DNA of 11,990 nucleotides. Source: CAIMZW01 sp037130455. Lineage in GTDB: Bacteria; Actinomycetota; Actinomycetes; Nanopelagicales; Nanopelagicaceae. Both the position numbers and the translations under genes were made by a program. Below the pieces are notes generated by a model. The model was not told the DNA's origin. It worked only from the letters and a program-made list of their open reading frames with translations, and did not search any database. The stretch is from assembly GCA_037130455.1 (NCBI GenBank), contig JBAXSZ010000048.1, positions 1 to 11,990 on the forward strand, in the 5' to 3' direction. Below are positions 1 through 5,944 of this stretch, piece by piece (within the stretch, counting starts at the first letter, position 1; each line of letters begins with the position of its first letter).

Positions 1-575
1 GGCGTTAGATCCGGACCAATTAATCCATAATTGTGTTGGCCGCTCTCAGCCAAATTTGGCTCAACCGAGGTTATGTCACCCAGTTCAGATAAGACCCCGG
101 TGATGAGGCCAAAAGATTCATCGCGACTTTCGCCACTGATCACTATTAAGTCGGCGCGTACCAACTGATCTTCAATGATTTGGCGAAGTTGGAGGTGATT
201 TTCAGCGATGGTGTGGACTCGGTAGCCAGTCGCCCCTGATTCACGAACCGCTGTGGTGAGCATCCACGAATTCGTTTCAAATTCGTCTTCAGAATCTCCC
301 AAGCTTTGGCCCGGTTCGACCAAATCATCGCCCGCCGAGATGACTACTACCCGAGGATGTGGGCGGGAGGGAAGTCGGTCTAGGCCAATGGATGCGGCCA
401 GGCCGATTTGAGTGGAGCGAATTCGTGAACCAGCCCGCAATACGACCTGGCCGCCAGCCAAAATATCTTCGGCCAAAGTTGCCCCGTGGGCATCCAAGAG
501 TGGCATGTCGAAGGGTTCCAGCGGCTTTGAAATGGATAGCAGTTGGTCCAGCAAATCGCTGACTCGACTGTTCAT
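1..575 (-). CDS. MoeA/Glp-like (gephyrin-family) protein lacking domain II, 5' part only
   Basis: The frame is open from an ATG at 575 to the window edge, giving 191 residues with the C-terminus missing. Residues 1-40 match the start of actinobacterial MoeA/Glp proteins (LLDAHGATLAEDI at 26-38). At about residue 41 the sequence jumps to the segment that normally follows domain II (VLRAGSRIRSTQIGLAASIG, 45-64), then PRVVVISAGDDLVEPG (74-89) of the MogA-like domain III. About 100 residues of domain II, including the MDGYA motif, are absent with no frame change. The usual SGGxSxGxYD loop is replaced by SGESRDESFG (147-156), so conserved Gly, Ser and Asp positions are lost. MoeA inserts molybdate into molybdopterin. 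Actinobacterial Glp paralogues, from memory, act as FtsZ-binding scaffolds in cell division. The lost residues argue against molybdotransferase activity; a structural role is inference. The gene diverges from the cyclo-ligase across 33 bp. Confidence 0.8.
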   Translation of the reverse strand, partial: MNSRVSDLLDQLLSISKPLEPFDMPLLDAHGATLAEDILAGGQVVLRAGSRIRSTQIGLAASIGLDRLPSRPHPRVVVISAGDDLVEPGQSLGDSEDEFETNSWMLTTAVRESGATGYRVHTIAENHLQLRQIIEDQLVRADLIVISGESRDESFGLITGVLSELGDITSVEPNLAESGQHNYGLIGPDLT

Positions 576-608
576 GACTAAACCCTACTTGTTCCTTAAG
601 GTAAACCT

Positions 609-1169
609 ATGCACTTGATAGCCCGTCAGAAAGAAGAATTGCGAAATTATTATCGCCGAGAACGCCAGGCACGTTTCATTAGTGCTACTTGGCGAAGAAT
701 TTTAGAGAGTCCAGAAATTTGCGCGGCGAATTCCATCGCTTCATATTTTTCGTACGGGTACGAGCCAGAAACGCATGACCTCAATCAATTGATTTTCGAT
801 TCCGGCCGAACTATTTACCTACCGCGAATGCTCCCTGATAAAAATTTGGAGTGGATTCAATGGGATGGCGTCACACCAACTTTGACCAAGAAGCAAAAGT
901 TCTTTGAACCGACAGGTCCGGCCCTTGCCGATGATGAGATTAATTCCATTGAGGTAATAATCATTCCGGCGCTGCATGTTGATCGAGATGGAAATCGGCT
1001 CGGCCAAGGTGGTGGTTCATATGATCGCGCGCTTGCCAAAATGAGCGGCTGGAAAATTGCCTTAGTACATTCTGGTGAGATGACCAGCGAGCCAATCCCC
1101 CACGACATTCATGATCAGAAGGTGGATGCTGCAGCTACCCCAGAATTAATAGTTCGGTTTCATTCTTAA
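609..1169 (+). CDS. fau: 5-formyltetrahydrofolate cyclo-ligase (MTHFS)
   Basis: This cytosolic enzyme converts 5-formyltetrahydrofolate to 5,10-methenyltetrahydrofolate using ATP, clearing a folate storage or inhibitory form back into one-carbon metabolism. The 186-residue length is normal. The family signature is clear: IIIPALHVD at 117-125, then GNRLGQGGGSYDR at 128-140, the glycine-rich phosphate/substrate loop. The basic N-terminus (KEELRNYYRRERQ) is also typical, and DAAATPE near the C-terminus corresponds to the conserved end motif. The ATG at 609 has AAGG at 598-601, 7 nt upstream, inside the palindrome CCTTAAGG. It diverges from the Glp-like gene and converges on the acyl-CoA dehydrogenase gene with only 6 bp between the stop codons. 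In mycobacteria, from memory, this gene sits beside galU, a moeA/glp gene and an fmdB-like gene, so the pairing here is a partly conserved neighbourhood with galU missing. Confidence 0.93.
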   Translation: MHLIARQKEELRNYYRRERQARFISATWRRILESPEICAANSIASYFSYGYEPETHDLNQLIFDSGRTIYLPRMLPDKNLEWIQWDGVTPTLTKKQKFFEPTGPALADDEINSIEVIIIPALHVDRDGNRLGQGGGSYDRALAKMSGWKIALVHSGEMTSEPIPHDIHDQKVDAAATPELIVRFHS

Positions 1170-1180
1170 CTCTAGTTAAG
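1165..1180. terminator. perfect inverted repeat spanning both stop codons (possible bidirectional terminator)
   Basis: CTTAACT (1165-1171) and AGTTAAG (1174-1180) are exact reverse complements around a 2-nt centre. The repeat contains the TAA stop of the cyclo-ligase and the TAA stop of the convergent acyl-CoA dehydrogenase gene. There is no long T-tract on either side and the stem is AT-rich, so a terminator role is inferred from position only. Confidence 0.4.
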
Positions 1181-2309
1181 GCAGGTGGCGAGCCATCACT
1201 ACGCGTTGAATCTGATTGGTGCCTTCATATATCTGCGTTAATTTTGCATCGCGCATCATTCTTTCGACTGGGTAGTCGCTGACGTATCCGTAGCCCCCCA
1301 AAATCTGAACGGCGTCCGTGGTGACTTTCATGGCCACATCAGAGGCAAAGCACTTACATGCCGCCGAGTAGAAAGTTAAGTCCGACTCTTCGCGTTCACT
1401 TTTCACAGCTGCCGCATAAACCAGAGTTCTGGCAGCGGCGATATTCATCGCCATATCGGCCAACATAAATTGAATGGATTGAAAGTCAAAGATCGGTTTA
1501 CCGAATTGTTCGCGTTCGTGTGCATACTTTTTTGCGACTTCATAAGCACCCTGGGCAATTCCCAAAGCCTGTGCTGCAATGGTTATCCGAGTGTGGTCCA
1601 AGGTTTTCATCGCTAGAGCAAATCCACTGCCAATTTCTCCCAGTCTTCGATCATCGGAGACCTTGACCGAGTCAAAATAGACTTCCCGCGTCGGGGAACC
1701 TCGGAAGCCCATTTTCTTTTCATGTGCACCAAAGGAGACACCAGGGTCGGCCTTTTCCACGATAAATGCGGTAATTCCTTTAGAACCTTTGCTGGAATCC
1801 GTGGATGCCAGCACGGTATAAAAATCGGAGAATCCAGCGTTCGAAATCCATTTTTTGCTTCCCGAAATTATCCAACCATCACCATCTCGAACCGCCTTGG
1901 TCTTCATTCCAGCAGCGTCAGATCCTGCTTCGGATTCGGAGAGGCAGTAGGAAAATCCCTTTCCGGAAGCCAGCTGGGTCAAATACTTTTTCTTCTGCGC
2001 TTCATTTCCTGCAAGAAGAAGTGGCACCGAACCCAATTTATTGACCGCCGGAATTAGCGAAGATGAGGCACACCCCCGAGCAACTTCCTCAATAATTATC
2101 GCTACCGCCAAAGCATCTGCTTCTTGTCCACCGTATTGGCTAGGCACATGAGCCGCGGCCATGTCGGCACTTTGCAACGCTTCATAAGCCTCTTGCGGGA
2201 ATCGAGCTTGCTCATCCACATCGTGAGCGAACGGAACTATTTTCTTTTCGACAAGGGCGCGAATACTTTCGCGCAACTCTTCATATTCCGCAGCGATTAA
2301 AAGTTCCAT
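1176..2309 (-). CDS. acyl-CoA dehydrogenase family protein
   Basis: This is a 377-residue flavoenzyme that would introduce the alpha,beta double bond in an acyl-CoA (fatty acid or branched-chain amino acid breakdown), passing electrons to electron-transfer flavoprotein. Length and order match the family: an N-terminal helical domain; the FAD/substrate signature YCLSESEAGSD at 121-131 followed by SGSKKWISNA; and a C-terminal helical domain with ILGGYGYVSDYPVERMMRD and IYEGTNQIQR. Glu362 in YEGTNQ is the expected catalytic base, in the position used by short-chain and related dehydrogenases. Substrate chain length cannot be read from sequence. The ATG at 2309 lies 38 bp after the CopD-CtaG stop on the same strand, so co-transcription is possible, although the functional link to copper/oxidase genes is not obvious. 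The ribosome site is weak (GGTGA, about 14 nt upstream). Confidence 0.93.
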   Translation of the reverse strand: MELLIAAEYEELRESIRALVEKKIVPFAHDVDEQARFPQEAYEALQSADMAAAHVPSQYGGQEADALAVAIIIEEVARGCASSSLIPAVNKLGSVPLLLAGNEAQKKKYLTQLASGKGFSYCLSESEAGSDAAGMKTKAVRDGDGWIISGSKKWISNAGFSDFYTVLASTDSSKGSKGITAFIVEKADPGVSFGAHEKKMGFRGSPTREVYFDSVKVSDDRRLGEIGSGFALAMKTLDHTRITIAAQALGIAQGAYEVAKKYAHEREQFGKPIFDFQSIQFMLADMAMNIAAARTLVYAAAVKSEREESDLTFYSAACKCFASDVAMKVTTDAVQILGGYGYVSDYPVERMMRDAKLTQIYEGTNQIQRVVMARHLP

Positions 2310-2347
2310 GGCTTAATTAAGTCACCATCCCACGTGCGCGTCTAGTT

Positions 2348-4249
2348 CTAATCGTTGGGAAATCTTTGATCATGTTGTGCCAGGTTTAATAAAAGTTTGT
2401 TGTATTTTGCAAGTTCATCATCTTCACCCATGGCAAGTGCGCGATCAGAAGCACGGTCAATTCGCTTGGCTTCTCGTGAATCATCGCGAGTCCACTGGAT
2501 AAAGGTGGCGATCAGGGCAATGAGAATTGGAATTTCTCCCATGGCCCAACCGATGGCTCCTCCAGTATGTTGGTCCGCCAACAAGTCAGTAGCCCACGGC
2601 CGATGGAGCGAGGCAAAATAACCACCATCTAAAAGAGTGCTAGATGACATTAGTGCGATTGAGAAAAATGCATGAACACTCATGGCACCAAAAAGCATTA
2701 TGACTCGGACCAAGTGAGGAACTTTTTGCGGGTTAGGGTCTACTCCCACAATTACATGGAAGAAGAGGAACCCGGAGAGTATGAAGTGAATATTCATTAT
2801 CAAATGACCACTGTGACTTTGCATCAGCGTTCCAAAAAGTGGCGTCATATAGAGCAAGAAGAGCGAGCCATCAAAAATCGTGAGTGCCACTAACGGGTTA
2901 GTAATAGTTCGGGCATAACGTGAATGCAAGAAGGCTAGGAGTGTTGCCCTAACACCGCGTTCGGTCGAAGTTCGTCCAATGGGAAGTGTTCGTAACGCCA
3001 GCGTGATGGGAGCACTCAAGACAAAACCGATCGGTGCCATCATTCCCAGAATCATGTGGCCGATCATGTGAAGAGAAAAAGAAAAATGGGAGTAGACACC
3101 GATACCGCCACTGGTGGCGTAATCCGCGCTGGCAACGCCAAGGATGAATGCAACAGTTCGACCTACGGGCCACTTATCGCCCCGCCGCGACAACACCACG
3201 ACGCCCTTTATGTATAGCGCAGTTGCAAGAACTAGGAACCCCAAAAATGTGCCATCGGGAATGTAGGTCCACCACAACCGCGAAAGATTGGGCGCTGCCG
3301 GCATTGCCAAACCCGTGAGATTTAAAACTGGATCCAGTCCTGCGATTTCAGAGGCTTTACTAATAGGTGGCGCCGAAACTGATAGCCATCCACCGATGAC
3401 CACGGTTATTACCATGACAAATGCTTCAGCAGAAATTAATTGGAAGACCGAAACCGAATCTCTAGCTTTGGCGGAATAATGAGTTCGATAGCGATAACCA
3501 AACCCGATCAAAATCGCCATTAAGACCACTTTGAGAATTACTAGCACTCCGTATAACGAATTCCATCCGGCCAGGAAATTCAAACGCGTCCACGCATTTG
3601 CCACACCGCTAATTGCCACAATGATTGAACACCACAAGGCCATGGAACTAAAACGCGGAAGACTTTGTGCACGCTCGCGTGGCGCGATAACTAAAAGCCC
3701 CATCAGGCCACCAACCCAGAGTGAGATCGCAAGGACGTGGAAAAAGAGCGAGCCAATTGCTAGGCCATGATTACCAGAACTACTGGAGTGACTTTGAAAA
3801 ATTGGAATCACAAATGCAAAGAGAGTGGCGGCCAAGAGGAGATTGCTTCCACCGGTCTTGTTAATTCTTCCAACTAGACCCACCAGCAATGCGGCTACCA
3901 CGAGCTGAATTAGATAGCTGTGCCCGATGCCAGTCTGCAGCAGAAATGATTTCATGGTCGTTGGATCCAAGGCGTCGCCAATGGAGATTGCTAATAAATT
4001 CGCCAGTTCTAAAACTATGTTTCCGATAACGCAAACGAACCAGACCAACGAGGCAAAGCGAAGGAGAGTTCGAACCCGCATTCCTTCTGCCGTTAACGAA
4101 CCATGCCGCTCCTCAATCAAGAATGAAATAGCGAAGAGCAAACCGATAACTAATATTCCGCTGGCAAGACTGAGATTTTTTACAATGGGAATCAATATTT
4201 CGACCACGACATTGTTGTGGGGAATTTCAACCTGCGACGAGAAGAACAC
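2348..4249 (-). CDS. CopD-CtaG fusion, copper handling / cytochrome c oxidase assembly membrane protein
   Basis: A 633-residue polytopic membrane protein. The N-terminal half (about 20-290) is CopD-like: several membrane helices with a His-rich stretch (H154, H161, H171) leading into FFHVLAISLWVGGL (169-182). The C-terminal half (about 335-585) is a Caa3_CtaG domain: SHFSFSLHMIGHMILGMMAP (387-406), SAPITLALRTLP, and the later histidines SHSGHLIMNIHF (478-489) and FFHVIVGVDPNP (496-507). Such fusions are well known in actinobacteria (for example, from memory, Rv0102 of M. tuberculosis). The established idea is that CopD moves copper across the membrane and CtaG helps supply it to the CuB site of the aa3/caa3 oxidase. 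The protein ends in a charged cytoplasmic tail (about 588-633). The start is GTG at 4249 with AGGA about 9 nt upstream. It lies 10 bp after the CopC-like gene, so the two almost certainly form an operon. Confidence 0.9.
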   Translation of the reverse strand: MFFSSQVEIPHNNVVVEILIPIVKNLSLASGILVIGLLFAISFLIEERHGSLTAEGMRVRTLLRFASLVWFVCVIGNIVLELANLLAISIGDALDPTTMKSFLLQTGIGHSYLIQLVVAALLVGLVGRINKTGGSNLLLAATLFAFVIPIFQSHSSSSGNHGLAIGSLFFHVLAISLWVGGLMGLLVIAPRERAQSLPRFSSMALWCSIIVAISGVANAWTRLNFLAGWNSLYGVLVILKVVLMAILIGFGYRYRTHYSAKARDSVSVFQLISAEAFVMVITVVIGGWLSVSAPPISKASEIAGLDPVLNLTGLAMPAAPNLSRLWWTYIPDGTFLGFLVLATALYIKGVVVLSRRGDKWPVGRTVAFILGVASADYATSGGIGVYSHFSFSLHMIGHMILGMMAPIGFVLSAPITLALRTLPIGRTSTERGVRATLLAFLHSRYARTITNPLVALTIFDGSLFLLYMTPLFGTLMQSHSGHLIMNIHFILSGFLFFHVIVGVDPNPQKVPHLVRVIMLFGAMSVHAFFSIALMSSSTLLDGGYFASLHRPWATDLLADQHTGGAIGWAMGEIPILIALIATFIQWTRDDSREAKRIDRASDRALAMGEDDELAKYNKLLLNLAQHDQRFPND

Positions 4250-4259
4250 TTAAATATTC

Positions 4260-4799
4260 CTACTTTCGCTTTCGCTGCTTTTTCCCGCCTTGAACCAGGC
4301 GAATCGCGTACCAAATTAAGAGAAGGAAGACCGCTACTGCCGCAACCAGGAGTCCGTAGATCAAGGTGTCCGTGGAATTATTTGCAGTCGGCACGACCTC
4401 AGCCGATGTGGAACTTGGCGTGGCCGTTGGAGAAGTCACCGCGACTGGCGCGTTGTAGGTAAAGGTGTAGGTTCCAGAAATTGGATCATCATTTTGAGCG
4501 AACAAGGTGTAATTGACGGTATAAACGCCGGTGCTGGTCAGATTCTTCATTCCCACGATGGCAGTTACATCGTTGATCGTGATGGAACCATCGTCGACCC
4601 GATTCCCCATGGAATCACTGACCGTGAGGGTATTTCCCTGATCAATCAAGGAAGAAGAGGTAGTCACCGAAACCGTGTTCGGAGTGACCGAGATTGTGGT
4701 GCCAGAGGCGGGATCGGTCGCCAAAACCGCATTGGCAAAGGCAGCCGATGGCGTGAGTGTGAGAAAAAGGCCAAGGAAAATGGCGGCCAGGCGCTTCAT
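4260..4799 (-). CDS. CopC-like exported protein with C-terminal membrane anchor, copper ligands missing
   Basis: I chose the ATG at 4799 (179 residues) rather than the TTG at 4805, because AGAGGG lies 7 nt upstream of the ATG and would be too close to the TTG. Residues 1-22 form a signal peptide (MKRLAAIFLGLFLTLTPSAA) with cleavage likely after AFA. Residues 23-116 form a CopC-type beta-sandwich: ANAVLATDPASG at the mature start, LTVSDSMGNRV in the middle, GVYTVNYTLFAQNDDPISG near the end. A Ser/Thr/Pro-rich linker (117-143), one membrane helix (147-168) and a basic tail GGKKQRKRK follow. Normal CopC proteins begin the mature chain with His and carry a DGHP motif for Cu(II). Here the first is Asn23 and the second reads NDDP (103-106). 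The fold and context say CopC; copper binding at the usual site looks lost. It is first in the probable copC-copD/ctaG operon. Confidence 0.85.
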   Translation of the reverse strand: MKRLAAIFLGLFLTLTPSAAFANAVLATDPASGTTISVTPNTVSVTTSSSLIDQGNTLTVSDSMGNRVDDGSITINDVTAIVGMKNLTSTGVYTVNYTLFAQNDDPISGTYTFTYNAPVAVTSPTATPSSTSAEVVPTANNSTDTLIYGLLVAAVAVFLLLIWYAIRLVQGGKKQRKRK

Positions 4800-4852
4800 A
4801 GGCAAACCCTCTCGATTAGAACGAATCCGTTCACCTCTTTAGACTACTGCTC
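4800..4852. promoter_or_regulatory. divergent promoter region between copC-like gene and fmdB-like gene
   Basis: On the plus strand TAGACT (4840-4845) sits 7 nt before the fmdB-like ATG at 4853, and no ribosome site precedes that ATG, so a leaderless transcript is likely. On the minus strand TCTAAT and then AGAGGG precede the CopC-like ATG. A small hairpin or operator-like repeat, GAACG (4819-4823) and CGTTC (4828-4832) around AATC, lies between the two. No known copper-sensor box was recognised. Confidence 0.4.
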
Positions 4853-5098
4853 ATGCCGACCTATCAATATGCCTGTAATGCTTGTGGTCACGAGTTCGAG
4901 CTGGTCCAATCCTTCAGTGAGGATGCCATCCGAATCTGCCCTGAGTGTCAAGGTGAGGTTCGTAAGGTCTATTCAAATGTGGGAGTTGTCTTTAAGGGTT
5001 CTGGGTTCTACAAGACCGATTCCCGAACAAGTTCGCCTTCAACTCCAAAGGTGGAAACGGCAAAGCCCGCGACAACACCGGCACCGGCTTCCGAATAA
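4853..5098 (+). CDS. FmdB-family zinc-ribbon protein
   Basis: An 81-residue protein that starts MPTYQYACNACGHEFE, the hallmark of FmdB/CxxC-CxxC regulatory proteins. Four cysteines form the zinc knuckles: C8-x2-C11 and C29-x2-C32. After the ribbon comes VRKVYSNVGVVFKGSGFYKTD, the usual conserved end of the domain, then a disordered Pro/Ala/Thr/Ser-rich tail (about 57-81). The exact function of these proteins is not settled; the family was named from a proposed regulator of formamidase, and mycobacterial members have been linked to protein quality control (from memory). The start follows the conserved MPTY beginning, and lack of a ribosome site fits leaderless translation. It ends 11 bp from the convergent TetR gene. 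In many actinobacteria this gene lies next to the cyclo-ligase/glp genes, which here are about 3.7 kb away. Confidence 0.88.
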   Translation: MPTYQYACNACGHEFELVQSFSEDAIRICPECQGEVRKVYSNVGVVFKGSGFYKTDSRTSSPSTPKVETAKPATTPAPASE

Positions 5099-5105
5099 TT
5101 CTTAG

Positions 5106-5123
5106 CGCATCACCCGTGATGCG
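5106..5123. terminator. perfect inverted repeat at convergent fmdB/tetR ends
   Basis: CGCATCAC (5106-5113) and GTGATGCG (5116-5123) are exact reverse complements around CC. The hairpin lies just after the zinc-ribbon gene and includes the stop codon and the last codons of the TetR gene. Its GC-rich stem and position suggest a two-way transcription stop, although T-tracts are poor on both sides. Confidence 0.5.
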
Positions 5124-5859
5124 GAGGTTTGTCCGCCGCAATTTCTCGATCTCGGCGATCATCTCGGTCATAATCAACTTCATCTGAGGTCAACTGCGGC
5201 AGGAGTTTTGAAGGCGGCGCAGCGGTTTTTTTCACCTGTCCCATCAACGAAATCGATACCGTGTCCAGCAACGGATAGACCGCATCGGGAGGCAGCAAGC
5301 CATCCAGAATTAATGTGGCCACACCATGAATAGCCGACCAGACCATGATTTCGGCGTTGGGTCGAATCTTGGGATCCACGCCACCAGCTGCGGCCAATTC
5401 ATCTAGACCTGTCACCAGTAGGTTCCAAGCGCGATTTTCTTTTCGCAACGCACCTTCCATATCTGCCGCAGCTACTGGATCCACGCAGAGCGGACCAAAG
5501 CAGAGACGAAATAGATGTGGGTTTGCCTGCGCGAATTCCACGTAAGCCAAGCCCAAGGTTCTTAACCGAGCGCTTGCTGCAGCTAACGATTTCCCTGGGT
5601 GGGCGAGTAAGGCGCTCTCTTGAAAATCTGCGATGTCATCAAAAACAATTCTTCCCACCGCCGAAAGTAGCGCGATGCGATCGGAGAAGTGGTGATAGAC
5701 CGCTGAAGGACTTACGCCCAGGCTGGCCGCGACTTCACGCATGGAAACTTTATCGGCACCTTGCTCGGCCACGAAGATGCGAGCCTGCGCCAAGAGCGCA
5801 GCCTCAAGGTCGCCGTGGTGGTACCCGGCTTTGCCGACCTGAGATTGCGTGTGGGCCAT
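5110..5859 (-). CDS. TetR/AcrR-family transcriptional regulator (WHG-type C-terminal domain)
   Basis: A 249-residue TetR-type repressor. The N-terminal DNA-binding domain starts with YHHGDL (13-18), a signature of the subgroup with a WHG C-terminal ligand domain. The helix-turn-helix reads SMREVAASLGVSPSAVYHHF (39-58). Residues about 85-215 form the helical ligand/dimer domain (AYVEFAQANPHLFRLCF; VWSAIHGVATLILDG). The last 30 residues or so are an unusual charged tail (DEVDYDRDDRRDRE...) ending PPHHG. It diverges from the MMPL transporter gene, and the shared intergenic region holds two operator-like palindromes, so it most likely represses both itself and the transporter until it binds an inducer. 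The ATG at 5859 falls where transcription is predicted to start, so the mRNA appears leaderless. The ligand is unknown. Confidence 0.92.
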   Translation of the reverse strand: MAHTQSQVGKAGYHHGDLEAALLAQARIFVAEQGADKVSMREVAASLGVSPSAVYHHFSDRIALLSAVGRIVFDDIADFQESALLAHPGKSLAAASARLRTLGLAYVEFAQANPHLFRLCFGPLCVDPVAAADMEGALRKENRAWNLLVTGLDELAAAGGVDPKIRPNAEIMVWSAIHGVATLILDGLLPPDAVYPLLDTVSISLMGQVKKTAAPPSKLLPQLTSDEVDYDRDDRRDREIAADKPPHHG

Positions 5860-5865
5860 GGTTGC

Positions 5866-5894
5866 AGTATCGCGCTAAACTTGACACTGTTCAA
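5866..5894 (-). promoter_or_regulatory. predicted promoter of the tetR gene (leaderless)
   Basis: Read on the minus strand, TTGAAC (5894-5889) is followed after exactly 17 nt by GATACT (5871-5866). Transcription would start about 7 nt further on, at the A of the ATG at 5859. Its -35 hexamer lies within the same palindrome that holds the transporter promoter's -35. Confidence 0.6.
5881..5894. promoter_or_regulatory. operator-like palindrome A (likely TetR-family binding site)
   Basis: TTGACACTGTTCAA has matching TTGA/TCAA ends and shares the half-site TGTTCA with palindrome B. It contains the -35 hexamers of both divergent promoters, so a bound repressor would block both. Confidence 0.5.
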
Positions 5895-5909
5895 ATCACC
5901 ACGCATAAT
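5881..5909 (+). promoter_or_regulatory. predicted promoter of the MMPL transporter gene
   Basis: TTGACA (5881-5886), a perfect -35, is followed after 17 nt by CATAAT (5904-5909), one base off the -10 consensus. Transcription would start near 5916, inside the second palindrome. AGGGGG (5933-5938) is the ribosome site, 6 nt before the ATG at 5945. Confidence 0.75.
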
Positions 5910-5924
5910 CTGAGCATTGTTCAG
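5910..5924. promoter_or_regulatory. operator-like palindrome B (likely TetR-family binding site)
   Basis: CTGAGCA (5910-5916), T, TGTTCAG (5918-5924): a 15-bp inverted repeat with 6 of 7 arm positions matching. It starts directly after the -10 of the transporter promoter and covers the predicted start site. Its centre is about 30 bp, close to three helical turns, from that of palindrome A. Confidence 0.55.
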
Positions 5925-5944
5925 ATACCTGTAGGGGGAAACCG

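Noticed and set aside
1..575. A frameshift or pseudogene explanation for the short MoeA/Glp gene
   Set aside because: The frame is continuous across the missing-domain junction near residue 41, with no stop codon and with well-kept sequence on both sides.
2672..2893. Plus-strand open frame within the CopD-CtaG gene
   Set aside because: It is antisense to a strongly conserved membrane protein, with no ribosome site or family resemblance.
4494..5105. A 203-residue plus-strand open frame
   Set aside because: It lies antisense to the CopC-like gene and out of frame over the zinc-ribbon gene, both of which are clearly real. It has no recognisable domain and low-complexity basic composition.
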